From GCA-003244245 sp049673305 (lineage in GTDB: Bacteria; Actinomycetota; Actinomycetes; Mycobacteriales; Pseudonocardiaceae): a stretch of DNA of 64,000 bases. Below, piece by piece: positions 16,974 to 26,094 of this stretch. Positions within the stretch are counted from its first letter, which is position 1. Each line of letters opens with the position of its first letter. The stretch covers positions 55,963 to 119,962 of the forward strand of contig JBATXM010000256.1 of assembly GCA_049673305.1 (NCBI GenBank). The letters run 5' to 3'. Position numbers and translations under genes: made by a program. The notes beneath the pieces were generated by a model. That model did no database searches. It was given only the letters and a program-made list of their open reading frames with translations, and was not told the origin of the DNA.

Positions 16974-18182
16974 TCACGCCTTGCTCGCACCGTGGTACCG
17001 CTCAGTGGTGCTGTGCCATTCACGGTTGCCACCGAGCCAGGCCCATATGTCGGCCAGGAAACGCCGAAGCGCAAGCGAGCCCACCTGGCTGAGGACGGCC
17101 GCTTCCTCGACGAAGGTGTGCATCAGCTCATTATGGATCTCCACTGAGCGCTGGATTGATTCCTGTCGAGAGCACTTTTCCTCGGCGGCGATTACCTTGG
17201 GTAGGTCGAAGTCCTCGTCCGCTTCCTTACCCATCGAGTACACATCGTTCAAAATCACGCTCGCGGTGCCAGCTAAGCAAAACACCCGGCGCACCCGGCG
17301 ATCGGCGAACTCGAAGGCGGGAAGCTCGTAGCCGGCAATCGGATCGACCAACACCATCGGCGGCAAGAAGCTGTTTTCATGCCGGTGCGTCAGGTACTCC
17401 CAGACCGGCGGGATTCGCCCTGTGGCGCGCCAGTTCGCCTCATGGTTGTAGGCCATGAACATGACCGCCAGCTCGTGGCGGAGCCGGGCGACCTGCGTCG
17501 CAGTGGCGTACCGGGCAAGGTGCTCGAATGCCGAGCGATACGCGACCGCGACGGGCTCCTCTGATAAAGCCTGATTGAGCTGGGACGCATAATGGACCGG
17601 GAGATCAACCGGGTCCACCGCCGCGTAGGTGATCCCTAGTCGCGAGCCGATCACCTTCGCATCGGCACCCATGGACTCCTCGTCGAGGAAATGGTCGTCG
17701 GTGGCCCACTCCGCCAGGACGCACTTCGATGCCGCTAGCAGCCGGTCCGAGTCATCCGTAGCCGGATGGGTGAGCATCATCAGACGTCCGAAATTGGCCG
17801 AACGCACGCGGTCGAGCGCTCCGGGGTAAATCCCGACCTGCCCGGCCCAGTCGACCAGGCGGTCGTTGACCTCCTCGCCGAGGGCTACGTCGTCACGAAC
17901 CGCCGGAGGGCAGTACAGCTCTGAACGTGACTCACCGTCGACGGATGGCTCGGTTGAAACCCGCAGGATCCGGGCCGCCGACGTACCCAGTCCGGTGGGA
18001 CCGGTGAGGAGGCGACCTACCAGCGACGCCGCTAGCTGGGTTTCATCCCCGGGCAGCTGATCTCCAGCGGATCCAGGAAGGTTCCTCGGGGCAGCGCGTT
18101 CTGGGTTGGAAAACAGGGCGACCACCACGCCCGCCAGATCATGTGTAGCCGCAGGCGCGGACACACGTGACAGCACAGACAC
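16974..18182 (-). CDS. 2-methylisoborneol synthase
   Basis: A class I monoterpene-type cyclase converting 2-methyl-GPP to the earthy odorant 2-methylisoborneol. The 402-residue product has the aspartate motif DDHFLDE (162-168) and the NSE-type motif NDVYSMGKE (312-320). The first 100 residues are a Pro/Ala/Gly-rich, probably disordered leader containing GPTGLGTS (61-68). In family 2B encapsulin systems such leaders direct cyclases into the shell. GTG start with AAGGAG upstream. It follows geosmin synthase by 43 bp and precedes the methyltransferase. Slightly shorter than the Streptomyces enzyme (about 440). Confidence 0.93.
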   Translation of the reverse strand: MSVLSRVSAPAATHDLAGVVVALFSNPERAAPRNLPGSAGDQLPGDETQLAASLVGRLLTGPTGLGTSAARILRVSTEPSVDGESRSELYCPPAVRDDVALGEEVNDRLVDWAGQVGIYPGALDRVRSANFGRLMMLTHPATDDSDRLLAASKCVLAEWATDDHFLDEESMGADAKVIGSRLGITYAAVDPVDLPVHYASQLNQALSEEPVAVAYRSAFEHLARYATATQVARLRHELAVMFMAYNHEANWRATGRIPPVWEYLTHRHENSFLPPMVLVDPIAGYELPAFEFADRRVRRVFCLAGTASVILNDVYSMGKEADEDFDLPKVIAAEEKCSRQESIQRSVEIHNELMHTFVEEAAVLSQVGSLALRRFLADIWAWLGGNREWHSTTERYHGASKA

Positions 18183-18225
18183 CGGTTCTCCTTAATTAGT
18201 GGTTGGTGAAGCCCACCCCGAATGG

Positions 18226-20475
18226 CTAGGCCGGGATCCTGACGCTGCTCAGCAAGTCAAGAAGAGTGGTGGAGGTACCCAGCCCGGTGGGGCCGCCGAG
18301 GCGTTTTTCCTGTTTCTGGTAGCGTCGTCGCAATGCGGGTTCGTTATACCGGCCACATAATGTATGCCAATCGAGGATTCCGGCCACCCAGTCCTGCAAT
18401 CCTGTGACGTAGGCGTCGAGGGCCTCGCGAGCATCCGGATCGAGATCGAAATCGTCTGTGACGATGGGCAGCTCGGTGGCAATGATGTGCTCGAACTGTT
18501 TCAGTCGCTCAGTCATCAGGTCGTTGACGACCAAGACCGCCTGCTCACGATCAATGTCGAGGAACTTCTGAACGACCAGTACACAGTTGTGCAGCTCACC
18601 TTCGAACTCGATTTCCTTCTGGTAGGAGAAGATGTCGTTCGTGAAACAGGCGTAGTCTTGGGCCGAGTTCTCCAGCCCCCGCATCGCTCGGGTGTGGAAG
18701 ATATCGGGTGGGATCGCCCCAGCTTGGGTGATACGGGCCAGGCTCATTGTGAGATCCGAGCCGAACGTCTTGCGGCGCATCTCGACATAGTCGACCGGAT
18801 CGGGAATTCGATGCTGAATCTGGTTCGCGAGCTCCCACAACCAGCTTTCCGTCATGACCTCGACACCGTGGCGGAACTGATGCCGCTGATCGATGGTCAT
18901 CGGGGACGCCGTGCGGATCCACAGGTCAGCCAGACCCATCTCAACCGAATTGGCTGGCGGTGGCGTGGCGGCGCAATCTAATGGCATGAACATCGAGAGC
19001 CGGGCGTTGAACACCTTCGCGCCCGCCATGTTGCGGGTAGGCCCGAAGACCGCCGGGAAGTAGTCGTCGCCGTAGGTCCCCCAGGTCAGCCAGACCGAGA
19101 ACAGATTCAGTTCAGGACCCGATGCATCCGGATGAAGCCGCGCGGCGCAGACCGCGAAATCGAACAACGCGAGGTTCTCCTCATCCCAGATCCCGACACC
19201 ACCGGGCAGGGTGGCCAGCATGCCCATCTGGCGCGCCCAATCAATGCAATATTGCCGTGAGCGCTCCAGGTTGCCATTGACCCGCGCGGTGTACGGCATG
19301 TAGAACTCGGGTAGGGTAGTTGGCCCTACCGCCTCGTACGGCACGTGTGTGTGGCTCTTGATTCTTTGTAGACCCAAGGTACCGGGTGACAGCGTGATCC
19401 GCACTGCCGACGTACCCATACCGGTAGGCCCGCTGAGCAGGCGCTCTACTACCGACGGTTCAGGAGTCGACGTGTCGTTCATGTAACGGCTCGACCGCAT
19501 GTGCCACTCATGACCACCCGACTGCCAATCTTGCAGGCCTTTCACATAGAGCAGGACGCTCTCACGTTCCAGCACGGTCAGGCCGTACTCCTCGAACAGC
19601 GACGGTAACTCGGTGAGGGTGGTGTTCTCGAACTGCTGCAGGCGAGAGGTCAGGATAGTGTTGGTGAGGTCTGCGGCGCGCTGCGGACTGACCTGGAGAA
19701 ACCGCTCCAGTACCAGAACACAGTTGTTGATCTCACCTTCGTGTTCTGTCTCGCGTTGGTAGGAGAACAGGTCGTTACGCAGGTGCACCCCGTCAGCGAA
19801 GGTGTCTTTGAGCACGCGTAGGGGTCGGCTGTCCGCGAGCCTGGCGGGGACCTCGATGAACGCGGCGTGCTCCACGAGGTCAGCCGACCAGGGAGCGCCG
19901 CCGACCTTGCGGCGCATCTCGATGTACTCGATCGGGTTCGGGACACGTTGCCCGCTGATGTTGGACAGTTCCCATGTCGATTCGTAGAGGAGGCTCTTGG
20001 TGCTCTCGAAAAACCGCAATCGCCATTCCGGAGACCTATGGGGGACCGTGCGCGCCCACAGATTGATGAGCCCGAGTTCGACCGGGTTGGTCGGTTCCGG
20101 GACGGCGTCGGCTGGATTGAGGGGCATGAACGCGGGCAGCCCGTCGAGGTACTCCTTCGCGCCGGCTTGATCCTGACTCCGCTTGTAGACCTCCAGGAAG
20201 TGATCGTCGAAATAGAACACCCACACATACCAGTCCGTGATCAAATCAAGCTCACGGCTGGGCGCGTCGGGGTGGGTATACGCGCAGAGCAACGCGAAAT
20301 CCATCGAGTCGAACCCGGCCTCGTCCCAGACATTCGCGCCGGGCGCGTCCGCTGGGGCGTCCAGCATCCCCATCTCCTGGGCCCACGCCTTCGTGTGGAC
20401 CCGTGCCGTGTCCAGATGCGGGTTCAACCGCGCGGGATACGGCATGTAGAAATCCGGTAGCTCATAGGGCCGCAT
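18226..20475 (-). CDS. geoA: geosmin synthase (bifunctional germacradienol/geosmin synthase)
   Basis: Converts FPP to germacradienol (N-terminal half), then to geosmin plus acetone (C-terminal half). The 749-residue protein has two cyclase domains. The N-half has DDHFLE (90-95) and NDLFSYQRE (234-242); the C-half has DDYFP (470-474) and NDIFSYQKE (613-621). A GPTGMGTS sequence lies in the inter-domain linker (349-356) and a second, GPTGLGTS (728-735), in the C-terminal tail. Known geosmin synthases are about 725-750 residues. It sits between shell 2 (39 bp) and MIB synthase (43 bp), so its product may form in or near the compartment. Confidence 0.93.
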   Translation of the reverse strand: MRPYELPDFYMPYPARLNPHLDTARVHTKAWAQEMGMLDAPADAPGANVWDEAGFDSMDFALLCAYTHPDAPSRELDLITDWYVWVFYFDDHFLEVYKRSQDQAGAKEYLDGLPAFMPLNPADAVPEPTNPVELGLINLWARTVPHRSPEWRLRFFESTKSLLYESTWELSNISGQRVPNPIEYIEMRRKVGGAPWSADLVEHAAFIEVPARLADSRPLRVLKDTFADGVHLRNDLFSYQRETEHEGEINNCVLVLERFLQVSPQRAADLTNTILTSRLQQFENTTLTELPSLFEEYGLTVLERESVLLYVKGLQDWQSGGHEWHMRSSRYMNDTSTPEPSVVERLLSGPTGMGTSAVRITLSPGTLGLQRIKSHTHVPYEAVGPTTLPEFYMPYTARVNGNLERSRQYCIDWARQMGMLATLPGGVGIWDEENLALFDFAVCAARLHPDASGPELNLFSVWLTWGTYGDDYFPAVFGPTRNMAGAKVFNARLSMFMPLDCAATPPPANSVEMGLADLWIRTASPMTIDQRHQFRHGVEVMTESWLWELANQIQHRIPDPVDYVEMRRKTFGSDLTMSLARITQAGAIPPDIFHTRAMRGLENSAQDYACFTNDIFSYQKEIEFEGELHNCVLVVQKFLDIDREQAVLVVNDLMTERLKQFEHIIATELPIVTDDFDLDPDAREALDAYVTGLQDWVAGILDWHTLCGRYNEPALRRRYQKQEKRLGGPTGLGTSTTLLDLLSSVRIPA

Positions 20476-20514
20476 GGTCCACCCCCCACCTTCCCGATGG
20501 TTCCGCTGCTGGCT

Positions 20515-21924
20515 TTACCGCCCGATTTCGACATTCTCGAGGATGCCGAGCGCATCGGGTACCAGAACCGCCGCAGAGTAGTAAGCGCTGACGAGGTAAG
20601 AGGTGATGCCCTTTTCGTCGATGCCCATGAAGCGGGCGTTCAGCCCGGGCTGGACCTCATCGGGAAGTCCGGTCTGATGCAGGCCAATGACGCCTTGCTT
20701 CTCCAAGCCGGTACGGAGCAGCAATATTGAACTGGTTCGGGTGGCGGTGATGGGGATTTTACTACAGGGCAGGACCGGTATACCGCGCCAGGCGGGAACC
20801 ATGTGGCCACCCAGGTCAATACTGAGCGGGTATACGCCCCGGTTGTTACATTCCCGACCAAATGCGGCGATGGTGCGGGGATGGGCCAGGAACGCGTCGG
20901 GAGCCTTCCATACGGTGGCTATCAGCTCGTCGAAGTCATCAGGGGTGGGGGGTCCGGTGCGCGTGCTGATGCGCTGGGAGAAGTCAGCGTTGTGCAGCAA
21001 CCCGAAATCAGGGTTGTTCATCATTTCGTCTTCTTGGCGTTCCCGCAGCGCCTCGATGGTCAGCCGCAACTGCTCCTCGAGCTGGCTCATCGGATTGTTG
21101 TACAGATCCGACACCCGAGTGTGCACCCGCAGCACGGTCTGCGCCACACTTAGGTCATATTCTCGAGGTGTGATCTCGTAGTCGGCGTAGGTCGCGGTCA
21201 AATCTGGCTCTCCCTCATGCCCGGCGGTCGTCTCGATGAGGGCTTCACCGTGCGCGTTCTGGGGTTGGTCAGCCTGGGTGCGGTAATGCTCGAGGTGATT
21301 CCGCAATCCCTCGGACTGGCCAACCACCTCATCCAGCACTTGACGGGGCACCGCCAGCACCGTGCACGGGGTCACCGCCCGGACGCTGTAACCCCAGGTG
21401 CCTTCGCCCGCCACCCACTCGTTATCCCCGAAATAGTCCCCGTCGGCCAGGATGTCCAACACTGTCGGCTCACCGTACTTTCCCGGACCGGCCTTGTTGA
21501 CCTTGCCATGGGCGATAAGAAACACCTGATCCGCTGGCTGACCCGCCTCGACGATCATGCCACCGGCCGCGAACTCCCGCTGCGCGAACCGGCCCGCCAA
21601 CCCATCCAGTACCTGGGCGTCATCAAAACCCCGCAGCATCGGCAACTCAGACAGCTCGCTGGGGATGATCCGCACCTCGGACCCGGTCGTGGTGAATTTC
21701 ACTCGCCCATCACCTACCGCATACGTCAACCGGCGGTTCACCCGGAACGTTCCACCCGTGGCCTCCACCCATGGCAACACCCGCAACAGCCACCGCGACG
21801 TAATCCCCTGCATCTGCGGCTGGGTCTTGGTCGTCGTCGCCAGATTACGGGCCGCCGCCGTACTCAAACTCAACTGCCGCTGGTCACCATTAACATCCGC
21901 ATCCGACTGTACCGGCTCAGTCAC
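20515..21924 (-). CDS. family 2B encapsulin shell protein with cNMP-binding domain (shell 2)
   Basis: Paralogue of shell 1, about 469 residues, with the same arm (LSLSTAAARNLATTTKT), inserted cNMP-binding domain (MLRGFDDAQVLDGLAGRF, GKVNKAGPGKYGEP) and shell core (YNNPMSQLEEQLRLTIEAL, FLAHPRTIAAFGREC, LHQTGLPDEVQPG, YLVSAYYSAAVLVPDALG). The proteins agree over most of their length but differ in the acidic N-terminus and around residues 335-350. GTG at 21924 is chosen because the equivalent position starts a matching segment in shell 1; the frame is open to 22017. First gene of the terpene train. Confidence 0.85.
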   Translation of the reverse strand: MTEPVQSDADVNGDQRQLSLSTAAARNLATTTKTQPQMQGITSRWLLRVLPWVEATGGTFRVNRRLTYAVGDGRVKFTTTGSEVRIIPSELSELPMLRGFDDAQVLDGLAGRFAQREFAAGGMIVEAGQPADQVFLIAHGKVNKAGPGKYGEPTVLDILADGDYFGDNEWVAGEGTWGYSVRAVTPCTVLAVPRQVLDEVVGQSEGLRNHLEHYRTQADQPQNAHGEALIETTAGHEGEPDLTATYADYEITPREYDLSVAQTVLRVHTRVSDLYNNPMSQLEEQLRLTIEALRERQEDEMMNNPDFGLLHNADFSQRISTRTGPPTPDDFDELIATVWKAPDAFLAHPRTIAAFGRECNNRGVYPLSIDLGGHMVPAWRGIPVLPCSKIPITATRTSSILLLRTGLEKQGVIGLHQTGLPDEVQPGLNARFMGIDEKGITSYLVSAYYSAAVLVPDALGILENVEIGR

Positions 21925-22015
21925 CACACACCACCAATCTCTATTCTGCATCAACGGATGAAGAAAGCTACCTCCACGGTCACAACATACTGTAGGGAGT
22001 AGGCCCTGGGGTGCC

Positions 22016-22083
22016 ATCCGTAAGAACTACGGATTTCGATATGGACCAGGTGGTGGGTCGCCATATCCGTAGAAACTACGGAT
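22016..22083. promoter_or_regulatory. pair of 19-bp palindromic sites upstream of the encapsulin/terpene operon
   Basis: Two near-identical palindromes: ATCCGTAAGAACTACGGAT at 22016-22034 and ATCCGTAGAAACTACGGAT at 22065-22083, 49 bp apart. The second is embedded in a longer 13-bp-arm hairpin (22060-22088) that covers the stop codon of the upstream LAL gene. They lie 92-160 bp before the shell-2 start, where operators would be expected. The second may double as the LAL terminator. The regulator is unknown. Confidence 0.6.
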
Positions 22084-24532
22084 ATGGCGTGAATCCGAGT
22101 TCCGTGGCGCGGTGCACAAGTTGTTGTTTAGAGGTGACTCCGAGTTTGGGGTAACTGCGGGCGAGGTGGGTTTCGACGGTGCGCACGCCGATGTGCAGTT
22201 GAGTGGCAATCTGCGGGGCTGTGTAGCCGCGGGCGGCTAGCTCGGCGATCTGCCGCTCCCGTCTGGTCAGCGAGCCCGGACCACGCACGGCCTCCGGGGT
22301 GCACCGTTCATCTGGCCCGAGCTGGCGCAGCAGCGTGCGGGCCTGCTCACGACGCGGGACGGCTCCGCACGCATCGAACGCCGCGATGGCCTCGCGCAGC
22401 GCGTCCTGCGCTGCCCTGGTGTCCGATCGCCGGACCGCGTTGGCATAGACGACGCGGGCGCGCGCCGCCAGCAGCGCATATCCACTGGAGCCGAATCCCT
22501 CGACAGCGCGCAACGCCGCTTGTGCCGCCTGGTCGTGGCGGTCGCGTCCGACCAGTGCCCACGCCGCGACGAACTGGTGGAGCGTCTGGTGCAGCGGCGC
22601 ACCGGTGCGGCGGGCATTGTCTTCGGCCGATAGTGTCGCCCGCGCCGCAGCGTCGGAATCGCCAGCGGCCACCGCGACCTCGGCCAGATCCGCCAGAACG
22701 AACCCCCTCGGCGCCCATACGTTTAGCGTTGAGTAGCTGTCGACCGCTCGTTGGAGGACGGCGACCGCTGCGGCCAATCTGCCCTCGGCCTTGGTCACCA
22801 TACCGTCGGCCCACCAGCACCACGATTCGAGGACACCGAGGGGCCGACCGTCGATATGCGTCATGGCGTCGAGGTTCCGGCGGGCCTCGGTGAGACAGCC
22901 GCGCTCCGCCGCCGCCAGCACCATCGCTGCCATCGCCGCCTGGGCCGCCAGCCGGACTGGCAAGCGGTATCGAGCCGCTGGATCGTGGCCTTGCGTCTGT
23001 CGCGCATGCACTGCGACCATTGCCAGATCCCCGGCGAACAGATCAATGAACGCGCCGCATCCGCCAATCGTCGGGTCATCGTTCTGGTTGGACGCGGCGG
23101 CCTGAGCCCACCGTAGACGAGCCGAGACCAGGTGGCCTCGGCAGGCATCCAGCGAGGCAAGCAGCGCGAGGTTATGCGCCCGCGCAGCGAAATGCCCTGT
23201 TGCCGTGGCCAACGTGACGCTGCGGGTGAGCACCTCCTCGGCGGCGTCGAAACGACCCTGCCAGCCGAGGGCGTGCCCCAACACCCCGAGCTCGTCGATT
23301 GCCTTGCCATCCCCTGCCTGCGCCGCCTGGACCAAGTGGGACGCCGCAGCCTTCGCCCGCCCGGACTTCAGCAGTGTCCCAGCCGCCCGCCGGTGCAGCA
23401 CGCGCAGTCTGGTGCCGCCGATGTCGGTGCAGAGCACCTCTCGGGTGAGCGGGTGAGCGACCTGGTAACCCAAGGGATGGTCGTCGCGCTGCTGCTCGAT
23501 GACCATCCCAGAACGCACTAGCTGCTCTAGGGTGAGTGCGATGTCCTCGATCGGCTGACCGGCGATCCGGGCGAGGTCTTCAGGATCGATGAGGTCGCCG
23601 ACGGCGGCGAGCAGTTCGACGAGGGCCTGGGCCGATGGGTCGAGTCGCGCTACCTCGGTGCGTACCCAGCGGGCCAGCTTTTCCGGCACCCTGCCCAACG
23701 CAGGCGCCTGGAGATCTGCGCCGTTGTCGACTAGTGCCTCCACCAGCCCGACGACGAACCGCGGGTTGCCCCGCGCGCGGGCCATTAACCAGTCCACCAG
23801 CGCTGAGGGCACCCGGTCTCGTCGAAGGATCTCCTCGGCCAGTTCCCGGACGCTCTCCCAGGAAAGCGGGGACAGCGCAACCCGGTGTACCGTCCCCGCC
23901 TGCTCCAGAGCATGCAGTACCTCGACGGCCATCCGATGCCTGGCCAGCTCCGCTGGTCGGGCCGTGACGAGGACGAACACGTGGCTGGCCGGAAAGTCCC
24001 ACGCGAGCCGCAGCAACATCTCCCACACCGCATCATGGACCTGGTGAGCGTCGTCGAGAATTACGATGATCGGCCGGTGCGTGCTCGCCTTGGCAAGCAG
24101 GCCTGGGAGCCACTCGACGAAGTGGTAGCGAAGGGCTTGCGCGCACGAGGACGCGTCGTGCGCGATCTCGGCGCGGCGCACGAGCGCCGGAAGGCCACCG
24201 AGCCCGCTCCCGCAGACACGGCAGATCCCGTCAGCGACCAGAGCACCTGCATGCAGGCCGAGAGCGTCTGCCCAGGGGCCGAACAACGGCATGCCTCCCA
24301 GCGGGGAGCTGCGAGCGATCAGCCCGACGGCCAACTCGTTGTCGCGCGGCAGCAGTTCGGCTGCCAGCCGGGTCTTGCCCAGCCCCGCGTCGCCGAGGAC
24401 CACAGTCACTCGTAGCTCGCCCAGCGCGCTACGTTGCCGCTCGGCGTGCAGCGCGCCGAGTTCCCGGACGCGTCCCGATATCAGAGATCGTGTGCTTTCG
24501 AGGCAGCCCGGTGAGCTGGTAGCCCTGGCCAT
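22076..24532 (-). CDS. LuxR-family AAA ATPase regulator (LAL type) upstream of the terpene operon
   Basis: Large regulator of 818 residues. Walker A is GDAGLGKT (47-54) and a Walker B-like IIVILDDAHQ follows at about 155-165. The middle is a helical repeat region and the C-terminus is a LuxR HTH (LTRRERQIAELAARGYTAP ... VRTVETHLARSYPKLGV). It is co-directional with the encapsulin/terpene genes and ends about 150 bp before shell 2, so it is the best candidate controller. No clear ribosome-binding site precedes the ATG; it may be leaderless or start slightly inside. Confidence 0.85.
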   Translation of the reverse strand: MARATSSPGCLESTRSLISGRVRELGALHAERQRSALGELRVTVVLGDAGLGKTRLAAELLPRDNELAVGLIARSSPLGGMPLFGPWADALGLHAGALVADGICRVCGSGLGGLPALVRRAEIAHDASSCAQALRYHFVEWLPGLLAKASTHRPIIVILDDAHQVHDAVWEMLLRLAWDFPASHVFVLVTARPAELARHRMAVEVLHALEQAGTVHRVALSPLSWESVRELAEEILRRDRVPSALVDWLMARARGNPRFVVGLVEALVDNGADLQAPALGRVPEKLARWVRTEVARLDPSAQALVELLAAVGDLIDPEDLARIAGQPIEDIALTLEQLVRSGMVIEQQRDDHPLGYQVAHPLTREVLCTDIGGTRLRVLHRRAAGTLLKSGRAKAAASHLVQAAQAGDGKAIDELGVLGHALGWQGRFDAAEEVLTRSVTLATATGHFAARAHNLALLASLDACRGHLVSARLRWAQAAASNQNDDPTIGGCGAFIDLFAGDLAMVAVHARQTQGHDPAARYRLPVRLAAQAAMAAMVLAAAERGCLTEARRNLDAMTHIDGRPLGVLESWCWWADGMVTKAEGRLAAAVAVLQRAVDSYSTLNVWAPRGFVLADLAEVAVAAGDSDAAARATLSAEDNARRTGAPLHQTLHQFVAAWALVGRDRHDQAAQAALRAVEGFGSSGYALLAARARVVYANAVRRSDTRAAQDALREAIAAFDACGAVPRREQARTLLRQLGPDERCTPEAVRGPGSLTRRERQIAELAARGYTAPQIATQLHIGVRTVETHLARSYPKLGVTSKQQLVHRATELGFTPYP

Positions 24533-25307
24533 TGTCAGACCACAACAGTCGTATCGGGATTGACATGAGCGGTCGTGAGTATGGCTTCGATCGCGCGAGC
24601 GGTCACGTCGAGCGATTCGCGCCTGATAACACTAATGCCAACGCCAACATTAACTGATTGCACGCATCGCTCGCCCCCCGGGGAAATCGCGGATGCTCCA
24701 GCTCAACTCAAGGGAAATAAGAAGCTGGAACGAGATGGAAAATCCATCAGAATTGACATCATCGCAGGTCGCGGGCTCAACAATGTTTCCACGTGGACAA
24801 CTTAAATCTCATTGTCAACCATATTTGAATCCTCTACGATCGAGAGTCTACGATCGTGGTCGACGTGTTTCGGGCTCGCGCAAGAATCCGAACACTCTCA
24901 GGTGTAACGGCACAATCCCAGATCAGACGGGAATCTACAGATGAGATTCTTTCGATCCCCCCGAATCCCTAGATAACCATAAGGGTAGCAGTAGGCCTCA
25001 AATCTCGCATAGTCGCCCGAAAGGGGGCCACCCATACAGGGGTTCTCATTACCTGAGGTGAGAAGACGGTGAATACTCAACAACCCCCACGTCGCGCACT
25101 TCCTCGCGTCTTGACCATAAGGCTTGGCATCGTGGATGAACTCGTGAGCACTGCGGCACCAACACCATCGCCAGCCTGCCGCGAAGAATTCAGCGCTCCG
25201 TTAGGCGCCCTAGCGTGCTCCCGCCAGGGCATGGCCGAGGGCGGTGTGATTCAGTCGCGCTGATCGGGTGTGGTCGGCCTAGCGCTGGTCACCGGCCGTG
25301 GTGGGTG
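24533..25307. other. 775-bp gene-poor, AT-richer stretch
   Basis: No convincing gene. Base composition is visibly more AT-rich than the surroundings, and the short ORFs (for example 24575-24805 and 25069-25263) show neither codon bias nor family features. A CTACGATCG sequence is repeated about 14 bp apart near 24835-24857. It may hold promoters, a small RNA or the remains of a lost gene. Confidence 0.5.
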
Positions 25308-26084
25308 TCACTGGTCGAGCACGGCAGCCGGTGCGCTGGGGAGGAGCTCGGTGACGGTGGCGCTGCCGTCGATCACGGCGGCGGCCAGTTCGGTGAGCCG
25401 CTGGCCGTGGTTGCGGGCGTGGTTGCGCAGCAGGGTGAAGGCGTTGCCGGGGTCAATGTGGTGGCGCTCAGCGAGGACGCCCTTGGCTTGCTCGATGAGC
25501 ACGCGGCTGTCCAGTGCGATCTGCAGCTGCTCGACGAGGGTGTCCTGCTGGTGCAGGGCCCGTTCCTGGATCAGGCCGATGGTGGCCACGTCGGCCATGG
25601 CTTGGCCGATCCGAGTGACCTCGGAAGCTAGGGCGTGCGGATCGGTGTGGAACAGGTTCAGCGCTCCGATGACCTGCGAGCGCAGCCGCATCGGCAGGGC
25701 GTGCACGGTGCGGAACCCGGACTCGGCGGCGGCGGGAGCGAACCGGGGCCACCTGTCGGCGGCTAGGCTCAGGTCGGGGTGGCTGACCGGCTCGCCGGTG
25801 CGGTGGCACTCTAGGCAGGGGCCTTCGTCGTTCTGCAGCTGGAACAGCTCCAGCAGGTGGATGTCCTCGGCGGAAGAGGCCATCACCCGTAGCTGGTCGT
25901 GGAAGTCGGCCAGCATCAGTCCGGCCGCGGACACGTCGAGCAGCTCCACACAGCGGTCCACCAGCATGTGCAGGAATTCGACCAGGTCGAAATCGTCGAC
26001 CAGGGTGTCGGCGAGCTCGACGAACGTTCGGGCCAATCGGTCATGGGTGTCACCTCCGTCGAACAGATCGCGAGCAACCACCAT
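25308..26084 (-). CDS. GAF-ANTAR domain regulator
   Basis: A signal-dependent RNA-binding antiterminator type protein. An N-terminal GAF sensor (roughly residues 10-165, with CVELLDVSAAGLMLADFHDQ and GALNLFHTDPHAL) is followed by a C-terminal ANTAR domain (RVLIEQAKGVLAERHHIDPG, AFTLLRNHARNHGQRLTELA). The ATG at 26084 is chosen because GAGGAGG lies 5 nt upstream; a longer frame to 26138 would overlap the previous gene. It is third in an operon with another GAF-ANTAR gene 10 bp upstream. Ligand and RNA target unknown. Confidence 0.88.
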   Translation of the reverse strand: MVVARDLFDGGDTHDRLARTFVELADTLVDDFDLVEFLHMLVDRCVELLDVSAAGLMLADFHDQLRVMASSAEDIHLLELFQLQNDEGPCLECHRTGEPVSHPDLSLAADRWPRFAPAAAESGFRTVHALPMRLRSQVIGALNLFHTDPHALASEVTRIGQAMADVATIGLIQERALHQQDTLVEQLQIALDSRVLIEQAKGVLAERHHIDPGNAFTLLRNHARNHGQRLTELAAAVIDGSATVTELLPSAPAAVLDQ

Positions 26085-26094
26085 TAGGGCCTCC

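Noticed and set aside
14530..21924. Shell genes as Crp/Fnr transcription regulators
   Set aside because: They contain a cNMP-binding domain but no DNA-binding HTH, and the remaining 250 or more residues match the encapsulin shell core.
24575..25263. Short ORFs in the AT-rich gap as genes
   Set aside because: No codon bias, no clear ribosome-binding sites and no recognisable sequence.
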